Shown piece by piece: positions 47,435 through 60,200 of a stretch of 64,000 bases of DNA. Positions within the stretch are counted from its first letter, which is position 1; every line of letters begins with the position of its first letter. The position numbers and the translations under genes are program-made. The DNA lies in contig OX465113.1 in assembly GCA_949987565.1 (NCBI GenBank), forward strand, positions 2,274,322 through 2,338,321, written 5' to 3'. The notes under the pieces were generated by a model that ran no database searches, was not told where the DNA came from, and was given only the letters and a program-made list of their open reading frames with translations. Source of the stretch: Luidia sarsii (taxonomy: Eukaryota; Echinodermata; Asteroidea; Paxillosida; Luidiidae).

Positions 47435-47877
47435 CAGCTTAGGCTCAGGCTCCATTCGTATTTTTAATTCATCTTTTATGACCTTTTGGTTGGTTTTTAT
47501 TCCTTCTTTTACGACTATAATCATCCATTTTTAATGTAAAATAATGTATAAATCCACATATTTTTTATTAATGCTTATGCACTTGGTAATTGAATTGTTT
47601 ATTACGTGTGTGATTTTGTTGTCTTTTACTTATACTGCAACACTGCATGGGAGAGCAAAATTCGTGTGGAGAAGATTTTTTACATAACAATACAGTATCT
47701 TGAATCTTGAATCTTGAATCTTCTATTCTAAGGAAATGGCTGATCATAGAGGTACATGTTCATATACATGTACACATATACGTGTACATGATTGCATTAG
47801 GATCTTGGGCAGATGAGAATGTGATTCGGTGAGGGTTTGGCCTACGCAAACTCTCAAGCGACCGCCCTGTCTCAACC

Positions 47878-47945
47878 AGCTCAGTGGTCAAGCGGTGTTA
47901 AACTAAAAAGGACGTAGTAGTGGGTTCGAATCCCGCCAGAACTAC
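47878..47945 (+). pseudogene. tRNA-like fragment (tRNA pseudogene or SINE head)
   Basis: ACCAGCTCAGTGGTCAAGCG resembles an A box and GGGTTCGAATCCCGCC a B box with a good T-arm. The 5' and 3' ends do not form an acceptor stem, so it is not an intact tRNA gene. Confidence 0.4.
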
Positions 47946-49327
47946 TTGTTGTTGTTGTTCAGTTACGGAAAGACCCTGGAATACTTTCAAGTCCAAAGTC
48001 AACAGACCCGTTCGTCAGTTTTCAGTGGTAGGCCTATATAGGCCGAAGGGTTGTTTTTTATAATAGGTGAAAGTGGTGGGGAATGATTTTCGTCCCTGGG
48101 GATATGTCAAAATGGTTCTCATCATCTCTCAAATCAAAGTCCATAAAAGGCAATCCCGTCCCGTCTAGCGAGGCGATGACTATCTAGCCTGGGGGATCAG
48201 ACGTACGGATAGTCAAGGTTATAGATGGGGTAGGTTTTTTTTGGCGGGAGGATGGTCAGGGTCATTCGATTAAGCTGCGCCTCCTTGGGGAGGAAGGGAG
48301 GAAGGTCAATGGGTCAACTCGTCTGATCCATCACTCGGTCTTCTCATTGTAAGAGACCCTGGTCGGTGGAATCACGGAGCTATAAAATAGCTCCACCAAA
48401 TATCGGATTAACCAATACACAATAAATGCCGCCACTCTCGAAGGGAGTTAACGAAAAATGAGTGTCGATTATCAATGATCAATTGAGATTTAGGAGAAAT
48501 ACCCCCCCCCCCCCCACACACAGACACCCTTACACGCGTATACTTGTGGGGTATTTCCTTTGTTCTCGTGTACTAAAAAAATACTCCCAGAAAAGCCTAA
48601 TTCAAATCGCTCCCTTTCGAACCAGAATCACTTTCCTAGGATGAAATCTCTAGCGAACGTCCCTTATATAATATAGTTCTGTTTGCGACGGATAAACATA
48701 CCTCTGAAATTCCTCCTTTTTGAGTTAATTCCAAATAACTAGTTTCGTGAAAACCTTATTGTGTACCAAAAATGTATCCCACAAGGAGCGGGCCCATTGT
48801 TCTGAGTACCCACCCGTTGTTCCAGTACCCCACAACCCACCTTACGTAAGCCCACGCCCCCTCCCCCGGTAACCATTCTTCGGACCAGGAAAATATTCGA
48901 CCATAGGACTAGCACGTACCTATACTACCTTTTTCAGAGAATGATTAATGAAGTAATATTTTTTGTTTTCAAATTGCAAACTGCTGATTGACTTAACGAG
49001 ATGCAAATCATTCTCCAAGACTTTTGATTTTCATATGCATGCACAGCGACCTCTAAGTGACCAGCTTCGTGCGTGGACCCTACATGCAGTCCACCCGTTA
49101 GTCTAAGGAGCAAACGCCTAGAAGTGGAACGTAACACTAACACTAACAGCTCCGAGGTCGCCTTGATTACGCCTGAGTGGACCTCGCTCTGCCGACCCGA
49201 GAATTAAAAGCCATACTAACTCGCCGATCAAATGTAAACATGCGCACTATATACTACATAATTCGATTTGTCTCATCTAAGTTGTCTTGTAATCATGCGA
49301 CTCTAGTCTTGTCCCGTGTTTGATGTT

Positions 49328-49415
49328 TCAGGGCCCTGTTCGTTAACCCTAGCGGGACCGTTCTTACAGGCAGAATTCGGCCTTCGGGAAAGGTCCTGCT
49401 GTGACCGAAACGTGA
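49328..49415. repeat. Diverged foldback element
   Basis: TTTCAGGGCCCTGTTCGTTA and CCCTAGCGGGACCGTTCTTA at the left, and GGGAAAGGTCCTGCTGTGAC then CGAAACGTGAG at the right, correspond to the two arms with many changes. Confidence 0.55.
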
Positions 49416-50261
49416 GATTTGTATGATTTGTCATTGGTGACCCGGTACAGCATAATGAGGAATAACCCCCCACTTTTGAGATTTGGAGATTTTCTAATGA
49501 TGTGAAAGAGTATACCATCAGCTTTCAAATGATATCAAAATTATTTCCGAGTGAACTTTTTTGTTACTAGTATAAAGGGACTTCGCTCGTTCAATTTGGT
49601 ACCAGACATAATATAGCAGCACTATTCTAACTCCTCGAAAGCGGCCATTCAAAAAGGCATGAACAGGAACAGTACACAAACACTCCCCCGAAATCCTCGT
49701 TTTTTAAACAATTAGAGACGGATTTCGGAAAAATCCTTTATACTTAATATCCCCCAATACATTAACTTTCCGGGAAAAAAAATTATCGAATTAAATAGAT
49801 ACTTTGACTTCAGGCGTTGTTTACTCGAAAAGTGTTTTGGTGGGATATTCCTCATGTCGCTGTGCCGGGTCACATTTAAGTCTGTATAGTAAGCAGCACT
49901 TTTGGTATCAGTTTTAAATTGATGCATATTCAATGTACTTGCTTTACGGCCTATTAACTATAATTATCCACGCCATAATATTATATGGCATAGGCTTACA
50001 AGTACTTCTTTACGCTATAATTGTGTATCATCTGTTGATGCCTTATCTGTATGTTAATAACTATTGTTATATCATTGTTTTTTATTATAAAAGGAGCGAA
50101 ATTATTCAACAGACAAAATCACTTGTGACTTCATTGGATTGGACCACAATGACGTCATCTCTCATGACGTCATTTCACCACGGCTGAATGCTTGAATCTT
50201 ATTATATTGTAGACACAATTTACTCGTTGAAATGTACCCTCGACAATTATGTGCAACGCAT

Positions 50262-50640
50262 TAGGAAGGTCAATTGGGAAGGCATTTTAGGACCATAAGG
50301 GCTGATAGCTCAGATGGTGAGAGCGCTGGTACGTAAATCCGGCAAGTTCAAGTCCCGGTCCAGTCAAAGTTTTCTTTGCCATGTATCCAAATTTTTCAAA
50401 AGTTCCCAATCATATTTCTCTTTATTTGTTTGACTTAAAATTAAAAAACTGCATCCACTTTGTGTACTTATCATGAGCTGCTTTTGCCAGGTTTTAAACA
50501 AATGTTTAATTGTGCATGATTTTTTTTCTGTAAAATTGTTCATTTTTGGTAAAAGTTCCCAGTCCGTTTTTCATCTATTTGTTTGACTACAACTATTTGC
50601 CGTTAGCATCTCAATGAAAATGGGGGCGCTATGGGGGGCG
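50262..50640 (+). repeat. tRNA-derived SINE, fairly complete copy
   Basis: AATTGGGAAGGC precedes GGGCTGATAGCTCAGATGGT and GAGAGCGCTGG (A box), then GTTCAAGTCCCGGTCCAGTC (B box) and the body AAAGTTTTCTTTGCCATG, TTTATTTGTTTGACTTAAAA and CATCCACTTTGTG. Part of the body is repeated at 50518-50590 with the tail cut short. Confidence 0.7.
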
Positions 50641-52159
50641 TCAGGCAGCTAGCGGTCAGATGCTCACGAATTCCGACCTCCGAGGCCACCGAACGAAACC
50701 TCAAAAACACACTCCATCAATACTCCGAAGAATAGAGGTCATTTTTTCTTTAGTTCTCAGTTTATATTAAGCCTATTATACCGTATGTATTTCTACGCGC
50801 TAGGTTGTACACGAGTCCCTCTCTTACTATTTTTCCCACATTCCAACGACGCCCCACACTGTTATCTTGTGTGCTGTTGAATATTCAGACATCGGTTTTC
50901 CGTGCTCATCTTGTGACTCTTGTCTACCCCCTTTGCTTAGCGGCATTCGGGCAACTTGGAGCGGAAAGATTGAGTGACAGAGAGGGAGAAAAAGACAGAA
51001 CTTCAAGCTGCCACGCACGAGCGCGCATGAGTTATGTGGGAACACGGTTTTTTGGAAACGGTCGCGTTTCATTGACTAGCCTTCAGTGCTCCCCCCCCCC
51101 GGCCCCACACACATGCAAAATCCGCCCACGCGCCTATACACGAACACGCCGCATGTAATGTACAGTACTGTATTGTATTGTATGTACACTGTACATGTAC
51201 TGTACGTATACAGTATAGTACTGTACAGAATGTGTCATCAAGTGCGCTTTCAACGAACAAAAGTCAATTCTATGAACAGCCCTTGGACGAACCTCGTCTG
51301 ATCGGGAATCATCTTTTCCCGCCGAGAATTGATATTGATTTAACGGTCTTAAAGAGTGCATCTATTTGCAGGAATCCCCTGTCCTTGATATCACAGTTGT
51401 TTGTTTGTTTTTCTATTTTGTTTGGGAATTTTACGACCTTGGCGTTTGTTTGTTTTTATCGATGAGTCATTTACAATGAAGCACGGGACGCAGAAATCGT
51501 ACTCGTCGTCATGTCATGTCATGACTAACAAACGTGTGACTTGAAACTGGAGTTAAATCACACGAATCATCTGTAAGATGCATATCATTATAGCCACCTT
51601 AATGATGAGTTTTGGGAATTAAATTTCCAAAACAAAATCCTCGAACGAGATCCCTTTCATTATGTACATGAAGATACATACAAGTGATTTTCGGTCCTGT
51701 TTTTTTTTCCGATTCTAGCGTGACCAGTGAGGGAAAAATGCATTTTGGTCATTGAAGTTAGTACTACGTGGAGGAATAGGAAGAGACTACGTACAGTGTG
51801 CACCGTGTTTGTATTGTCTGGAGTCTGATTCTATAGCATCGTCGACAATTTAAAGAGTATAAAATAAAAGTGAGCCTAAAGGCCGTCAGTACTGCACATC
51901 AACGACTGCATGCTCGACACATCATGATCAGTGCACTTAAACTTGACCGCGGGCTAAGACTGCCTTGAAATCATGCTTGAAATACTGTGAATAGTAATTG
52001 ACTTTCGGACGGGCAGAAACGGACACTCATCCGTAAGACTTGATGTGCACGTACACACACGGTCATTATGTTTGGCAGTCTGTCTGTATACGAATATACA
52101 TGTACACAAGTACGATAAAACAAATATCGGAGGCATAATTTAACGAGTAATTGCCGACG

Positions 52160-52335
52160 AGTATGTTGCAAACTGCTTGCTGACTATAAAATTACCAAAA
52201 TTCAAATCTCAAAATGTCATATAATTGTGGGCCTGACGTTTCGATCCTAGCAGTAGCAGGTCCTTTCTCAATTAAAGGGACCTTTGAGAAAGGTCCTGCT
52301 AGGATCGAAACGTCAGGCCCACTAAATTTTGAGAG
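52160..52335. repeat. Foldback element, near-intact copy
   Basis: The outer flank TGCAAACTGCTTGCTGACTA and AAATTACCAAAATTCAAATC leads into GTGGGCCTGACGTTTCGATC and CTAGCAGTAGCAGGTCC. The mirrored arm GAGAAAGGTCCTGCTAGGAT, CGAAACGTCAGGCCCACTAA and ATTTTGAGAG completes the hairpin. A short CAGTAG insertion and an unpaired TTAAAGGGACC loop distinguish it. Confidence 0.85.
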
Positions 52336-52779
52336 TTGCTACATGTATTATATTAATTAAAAACTACACAGTACTTTGCAGGTGTGTGACATGTGGGTAC
52401 TAATATTATGCACAATAGATAACTGCTTCATCTCGTATTGTGTATTTATTATGCACGTGCGTAGGTGCATCGTACGTACATCAAGTACATGTACATGTAA
52501 AGTAGGCCTACATTGTCCTGTATAGTGTATGCATATAATGGTGTGAGGTAAAAATTGACCGAACTTTCGCATTCTGAGATTGTATTATGTTTCATTGGTT
52601 TGTGTTTTATCTTTCCACGTTAACTTTCCACTTGCCACGCGTTTTTATTTTAATTTAAGCGATTACACTTTCCATTTTAACCTCGGACTTTGACAATTAA
52701 TAATGCACATCCACTGCGCCCGTCCACGGCCCCGCTAACCGCAATGGAAAACTACCAGTTAGTATCCTGGAATTTTCCA

Positions 52780-53320
52780 TCGGGCTGTATCACGTGCGTT
52801 TATTTATCAACCTCACGGGGCGTGTGAACGTAATGAAATGAATGGGCGCGTTGGCCAATGAGCGCCCAGAGCTGTGCGGTTCAAAGGTCACAGTAGGCGG
52901 GGCCAGCCGCGACTGATTCATAATGATGAGACCGCGTGGAATGCCATTGGTTAAATTCCATGACGCATTCGTATTTGCATATGTACACACTGACGTTATG
53001 AATGAACACAGCTGCACATGTTACTACGGTTGGAAAAAGCCGGTAAAGCCGGTACTCGGTAGCCTCAGAACAGTGTTTGGCGGGAAGTGAAACGGACGTT
53101 TTTTCGAGCTTTCCTCCAAGAGTTTAATTCTATAGTTCAGCAGATTGTGGTTTTGTATTGAGACACTTCGGTGAACACATTCAACTACTGAGGACAGAGC
53201 GATACACTACTGAGGAATCGCCGATATTTACCACTATCTTATACGAGTGCGGTTTTGTGCTGTCATTGACTGATTGGGGAGTGTTTCCACTGAACTCGTG
53301 TTGTTTACTCCTAGTCCAAG
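52780..53320 (+). promoter_or_regulatory. Probable SLC6 promoter and 5' UTR
   Basis: Upstream of the SLC6 start lie CACGTG (about 52791), CCAAT (52855-52859), AGGTCA next to a GC box GGCGGGGCC (52896-52904), an inverted CCAAT (ATTGG, 52946-52950) and an E2F-like TTTGGCGGGAA (53076-53086). CCAAGATGGC at the start codon resembles a YY1 site. No TATA box at a sensible position. The cluster suits a CpG-type promoter; the transcription start is not defined. Confidence 0.5.
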
Positions 53321-56300
53321 ATGGCTCAGTCGCAAGGAGCAACGAAGAAGAACATAAATAACTTGGTAAGTACACGCTCAAATCATTCCCTTTGTCACTG
53401 ACTATCCTGGAATCCAGTATCCACGGCTTTTTCGAACATCAGTATAGTGAGCTACCTAACACTTGCTGCCTGTTTACTTCAAAGACGAGTGTGATGACAT
53501 AGGGCTTCTGCTGTGTTTTCGATCCTACGTACAAGGCGTGGTTCTTTCCAATACTGTCACAATTTTCTGTGCCGTTTTCGTCTTTTCCTCGCCCCCGTGA
53601 AGCATTGTAATTTGTATTGCCAAACCATGAAATGAACCACACGTTACCGTGGGATGAATGCCACTTTTGAAAGACTGTTCTGCCATTTGATTTTACATGA
53701 AAATATAACTTGCTGTGATTAGATATATTTTGAATGACCATAGCTTTCGGCTACCCTATCACTTCTCGTTCACGACTCTGTTGGTTAACTGTTGTCAACT
53801 TTAAAATAATTAAGAAAGCATGCTGTTTGGACTACAGTTACTGTGGCCAGAAAAAAGAACATATTTGAGATATTTCCTATTTATTCTATAAATATGTCGC
53901 ACAACTTGCACAAGGATTTTTTTGAACCAATAGAGGACTCAGTTTAACATTACTCAGTAATACTTTACTAGCATAATACTAATTTAAAGTAGACCATGTT
54001 TAGACAAATGAAACCATGCACTAAACGTCTAAACCGATACTTTGCAGGCAGTTGAGTTGAGACGAGAATAAGAATTAGTCCGTTTCCTTATTTTTTTCGG
54101 CTGCTTTTTCACAAAGGACCGAAACTTAGGTATACCTCTCTTCCATAATGATAAATATGAATTTATTCTTCTGTGACCACAAGGGCTCTGACGCAGAACA
54201 AGGGGAAAGTAGGGCCATGGTACATGTACAAGCATGGTACAAGCCATTTGTACCAATTCCATCAGACCATTAATATGCTTGAAATGACTGGACAAAATTT
54301 GTCGACAGGAACTCAATGTGCGTGGGCGTGTTCTATCCTCTCGCTGAGCAAGGCGCTTGGTTCGGTTTCGTCCTTGCCAATAACGAATTCCTCCATCATG
54401 CACGCACGCGGTCCCCCCACATCCCTTCCCGTCCTCCAAGGAAACCGCACGCTTTGCATAATTGACCGTCGGATACAAATCCAGCGACCGCAACTTCCGT
54501 ACGATTTTAAGGAGTGGCCATCTCCACCAACCCCCCCCCCCCCCCCTTAAAAAGCCGGTAGGCCCTACTAATACTATGCCGGGAATTTGGAAAATGTAAA
54601 CATTTGCCGAGTGGCCATGGATTATGGCTGTTACGTAACTTCACCCCCCCCCCCGTTTATATCTATGAGTATGACCGGCAAAAAAAGTAAACTGAAATCT
54701 TAACTCAAAACATGGGGCGGGTCCGACGTTTCGATCGTAGCCGGACCCACAGAGCAATGAAACATTGTGTGCTGGAAAGACGAAGATCTAAGCTGCTCAC
54801 AACGAAATCACTGAAGCGGTTTGTGTTCTAACCAGAGTGAAGATTCTAATCGGCTTGTAAGCGCATGCATTCGTCCCTTAATTTCCCTCTTCTTTGGAAC
54901 GGAGCAAAACTGACCGATAGACCATAAAGGGCGACTTGAAAAAGTTCAAAATTACATAACACTACTACAATGAATGGTTCAGAGCCTAAAAGTATACACG
55001 ATATGTGTGAAAAGGGCAAACAATGAACCCCATACCATCCCCCAAAATCCTTTGACCCCACCGCACCCTCTTTTTTTGCGGTCTTTCCCGCTTTTCTAAG
55101 AAGAGCGATAGAGGGACCGTGACGTGTGCGGCCAAGGATTAGAAACGTCAATTGAGAGAACGCACTTCTTTTGTGCCGTCACAAAGGTGTCTTTGAGAAA
55201 GATAATCAGGGTCAATAACAATGATTGAATAGGCCTATAGGTCAACTTCTGCCCAAACCCATACACCGTGCGTCTTTGTTATCTGACAAGGAAACACTCA
55301 ACGAATCACCACTACAACCATTTCCCCGTCCCAAAACAAATGGGGGATTTTCTGTTTAACTGAAGGATGTCCCCCCATTCTTCCTCTTCCTCATATGCAT
55401 GATGCCTTATTCAGATCTCACAGCATTGACTGCAATGAAGAGGCCGATATTTGATGCATGTATTCTTAAAATTTAGTGGGCCTGACGTTTCGATCCTAGC
55501 AGGACCTTTCTCTGCCTTTGAGAAAGGTCCTGCTAGGATCGAAACGTCAGGCCCACTAAATTTTAAGATTTTAATTTTGGTAATTTTAGTCAGTAAGCAG
55601 TTTGCAACCTTTTTGTATATCACCATGTATTTGTTACTTGAGAATCGGTCGTACGCAATATTTTGTTGAGACTATAGAATAATTTAGGACGTAATATTTC
55701 CTTGGAATTGATATCCATATTGGAGTTTTGTTTCTAGAATAGATATATCATTTCTGTATTTCCCCGAACGGTATGTTCTCCTACGCTAGTCTTGTTTTGT
55801 TCGGTTTCTATATCTGTTTGGGTCATCCAGCCAAACACGCCTGGAATTTTTTCCATTTCCTTTCCACTGCGTTCTTCCGACATGCAGCTGCCTGCGAAAC
55901 CGGCGTGATTCGCCCCCAGAAGTGTTTATCTCGTCACGAACCAGACGGGCGTTTCATCTTGCCTCTCGGGAAGAGAGAGAGAAATGACATCTCACCCAGG
56001 AATCCAATACGTTCGGACTTATACTATAGCGCGCGCCTGATGCAAGCGGACAGGAGACGGCCGTCGTGCGGCCATGCGGTCAATCAAGCGCATGCGCGCA
56101 TTATTAACTAAACTGCGCGCGACCATCGTGAATATTGCTTTTGAATAATTATGACTCGTACTTAGTCACTGCTGTGTACAAACTTGGTCACGTCAGAACA
56201 GCCGGTTAGGGATAAGAAAAGTGTCCATAAATGCAGCCTAAATAACCACGTACTTCAAAACCGTTGAAAAATTCTGTGTCTCTTTTGAACCTGGTGAAAA

Positions 56301-57235
56301 TATATTTGTCAAAGCATGTATACCCTATGGTCGAGACTCGTAACGATACGCTGATCCAAATCAGAAACCTGTTCTATTGCTTTCAAATGCTTAAACTTAG
56401 TGTTGCTGGCTTTGAAAAATTTCCCGCTAGAATAGACACGTTATAACTAGTTATAGGACATGCCCTCTAAACTGTTTGGATATTACTGTGCAATGTCTAT
56501 GAGAAGGTTGCCAAATTATCGGGAAAATAATTCGTCTTTTACCAACAAGCGGGCTTGACATTTCCATTTTAGCAGAACCTTTCTCAAAGGCAGGATGACA
56601 TGGCCAAAAAGGAAAAAAATGTGAAGGAAACAGCAATAGGCAATCATATTGTTCCTTTCCCGGTGTATATACTGTATATTATTATTAATTTCTTGTCGTT
56701 TGGGCTTTTGAAGTCAGGATATTGGCAACACCTTTGACTTTTCATTTGTTCCCGGCATCACGTTTCATCTGATAATAATTCCAATTTCGAACACAACATT
56801 CTCAGTAACTATTTACAAATATCGCCGAAGGGTGATTGAATATCACACACCCCATTATGATGTATCCCATGATTATAAAACAATGGTTATCTCTTAATTA
56901 AGCTAACTTTTCCCTCCCTTTTCTCTCTCGCCTGTGTGGGCTCACTCTGCAGAATTTCCAGCCTCTGCCGCAAGGGGACCCTGGCTTCGTCATGTACCCG
57001 TCGGGTCCGGGCAGCGGCCCGCCGTCTCCCCTGCCCGTGCTTGCCGTCAAGAAGGGTGGCGACGAGAACAAGGAGCGCGGCAACTGGTCCAACCACGCCG
57101 AGTTCCTGCTGTCCTGCATCGGCTACGCCGTGGGCCTGGGCAACGTGTGGCGCTTCCCTTACCTCTGCTACAGCAACGGAGGGGGTGAGTGTTGAGTATA
57201 GTCAGCTCCGATCGTCTCTTCGTCTTCCCCTTCTT

Positions 57236-57266
<31 letters not shown>

Positions 57267-60200
57267 TTCTTACGGTCGGGAAAGTGGAGTTTGCCCCCTT
57301 CTTCTTCTCCTTCTTCGTCTTCTTCTTCTTACGGTCGGGAAAGTGGAGTTTGCCTTCCCGGAAAGTGCTCGACTGCAAAACGTCGCCGGGAAAGTGGCGA
57401 TGCCAAATCGTCTGTGCAACTCTTTCTGGCCTCAATATAACTTTTGGGAGTTACTAGCTGTTTCTTTCCCCTGAAATAATTTCGCTGCGTGATATTCCTC
57501 ACCTGGAAATAAAAAGTTGGCAATGATTACATCACCTTAGTATGTACTTATGTTAAGATGCAACGAAGGGAAACTCGTTAGATTGAGCAGAATATTGTTG
57601 TAATCAAAATGACGCTGAATGAAGACAAATCAAGTAGGAAAAGAATATTCACCCAGACTAGCCCATGCGCCTATGTTGTAGCGCTTCACGTTCATCCTTG
57701 GCTCAGTGAAAATAGAAGTAGACCCAAAAGCACCCCGAATTCGATGGCTCAATCGGGAACAATTTCTGCCGTCTACAAATACAATGTGACGATTTATGGG
57801 CAGAATCGGATCGTGCTGAAACGTGCTTTGTTCGTTAATTACTGAAAACATTTATTACAAAAATCATCGTGTAGATCTTTCGACAAATTAATTATTGGAA
57901 AAAGTGCAGATATCCAAATCGTGTTGACGTAGTGTGATCTCAATGTATTTTTTTTTTCTTATTAGAGTAAAGGGTTTTTTTTCGAATGGCATCGTAATTA
58001 TGAAGGAATGATAAAAAAACAAAAACGAAAACCATTGTTTTTTTTTAACATGCATGGCACAATGGCGCGGCGCTGTAATGTTTATTGCAGCTAGGCACGT
58101 GCAAGCTGAAGCCATCTCCTGTGTGGCGCGAAGTGCGCGTTGCCGTGGCAATGCGCAGGCGCGTGAGGCACGACGCGCCCCGTGTCCCCGTGATGGAAAT
58201 TTCCACCGTACGGAGGCGAGCGTGCAGAGTGGGCGCCTTATCTCGAGGTCGGATGCGGTTTGGTTTTCTGTATTCTTTTGTTTACGCCAGGGGCGAGATC
58301 CGATATCTGCAGGAAAACGTAGCTTTGCCCAACCGCGCTCCATCCACCGCAAGATTGACATTTTTTTTAATCTAAACCTAGGCCCTAAAACATCTCGTGA
58401 TGCTGGTAAGGGCCCAACATGACATTTTGATACAAAGCATCCCAGTATCTGCCTATACAACGGTAGAGCCTATATTCGCAGAATACGCAGCGTTGCCTAT
58501 AACCGCAGCAAACCACAAACAAGTGAACCGTTTTGTTCAAAGCCTCGCATATTTTTGCCCAACCCAGCGTCAAAAGCTGGCGGGTTTTCTGCTTTATGTA
58601 AACCACGGGTTCGTTGATGGAGTGGTAAGACGAATTGCCGGCTCTTAGAGCAATACCGCGCAATCCACACCCTGCAAGTCTGATGCCGGTGGCGTTTTTT
58701 AGTCCGGGGGGGGGGGGTAGTGTATGTGTTTCATTGGTAGAGCTGTAGAGCCGGTTGCTTACAAAGCCCGATAAGCGGATAGCAGAAGCCTTTGGGGTGG
58801 TCTGGTGCAGGAGGATTTCACTCATGAGATAAGGATGGATTAAGAGCAACTAGCACCCCTTGCCCGGCCTCATTGACGCACGCGTCTGGGAATGACCCCG
58901 TCTTGTCTCGTATAAGACGGCGGATAGACATCAAGTCGTTCTGAACAGACACCCCATGCACCCCCGCCCACAAGATTTCCATTCGCTCTCCAAAGAAGAA
59001 GACGAAGAACATGGGAAAAAAGAGGGGGGGCTGTCGGATGATAAGTTATCTATCTGCCTTTCTTGCGGGAGAGGAGCTCCAGTCTCCCGTTACCATGGCA
59101 ATGTGGCTGAATAGCGCTGAGACGTCCGGGTTTGTGTCTTGGCGCTCTCATCAAACACACACGCGCGCACAGATAGAGGAACCTGCATTAATATGCAGGC
59201 GACTGTGCATGAATCTTTCAGTCGCGTCGCACCTGTGAAGATAATATAGGGGATGATGTTGTCCACTGTCTAGTAGACTCGGGAGATGTGGAGGCCGCTT
59301 AGGGGAAGTTTGCCCATAGATAAAGTGCGCCGCCCCAGACATAGAGCGTTAAGAATTCGCGGTGGGGCCCACAGGGTGGGGGAATAGGCCTATTTGTTTA
59401 TTTTAGTAATAAACAAAAAAGTAGGCCTATATTTTGAAAACAAAATGTTCTTCCAAATTTGAGTGCGATGCGGTGAATAAAAAAAACCCTCCTTATATAA
59501 AATGAAAATGCCACGCAAAGAACACAGAGGTTTGCACGTTGATTCAAATAATTATGATGGATAAAACTGACTGTGATCTTTGAAACAATTTTGAAAAAAT
59601 GGCAGAGAAAACTTTGACCGGACTGGATGGGACTTGAACCAGAGAGTCCGAGACCTCTGGTTTTTCGTCCCGTATAGTTAACTGGTTTTTTGCCAGAGTT
59701 TTATTTGCCCTTTTTTTTTTAATTTAGTTAATAAGCAGTTTTAGCATTTAAAACCCGCCGTGTGTCTGCATGCACGATAATGCCCTCCGTATCCGACCTA
59801 AAACGTTGGCTTCGATGCCATTTGGCTCTTCGATTAGAATAAAAATGCTTGATAGAAATTACCGGTAGCTCGGTTTGTTTTTTACCTTGCCCTGGGCGAA
59901 ATATTACCTGGATATAGGATTTCTTCGGAATCATAAGAGTAAACGTTTTCCCTTTCGTTTTGTTACATTTTTTTCCAGGAGCGTTTTTGATCCCCTACTT
60001 GATCATGTTGCTGTTTGCCGGTCTGCCTCTCTTCTTCATGGAGCTAGCCTTTGGCCAGTACAGCAGTAGCGGTCCCATTAGGTGCTGGAACTCAGTCCCC
60101 ATGTTCAGAGGTAAGATTATGGCCCCTTACCCCTCCCCTCTCCCCTCCCCTCCCCTCCACAGCAACAACTCCAACATCGTCACCCACCGCCACCAGCAGC

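Larger units (their letters stand above)
44021..52780. other. Gene-poor region upstream of the SLC6 gene
   Basis: No coding exon recognised. It holds foldback pieces, a TIR element (47212-47434), a tRNA-like fragment (47878-47945), a SINE (50262-50640) and TGACGTCA sites at 45922, 46529, 50150 and 50165. The longest frame, 45186-45530 on the minus strand, shows no family motif. Confidence 0.45.

Noticed and set aside
47870..47950. Functional tRNA gene
   Set aside because: A and B boxes are recognisable, but the 5' and 3' ends cannot pair into an acceptor stem.
54029..54493. 154-codon minus-strand frame in SLC6 intron 1
   Set aside because: No recognisable motif, ordinary composition of non-coding DNA, and located within an intron of the opposite strand.
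57888..58460. 190-codon minus-strand frame in SLC6 intron 2
   Set aside because: Explained by low stop-codon frequency in a CpG-rich patch. Frames on the plus strand are open over the same segment and none shows a protein pattern.
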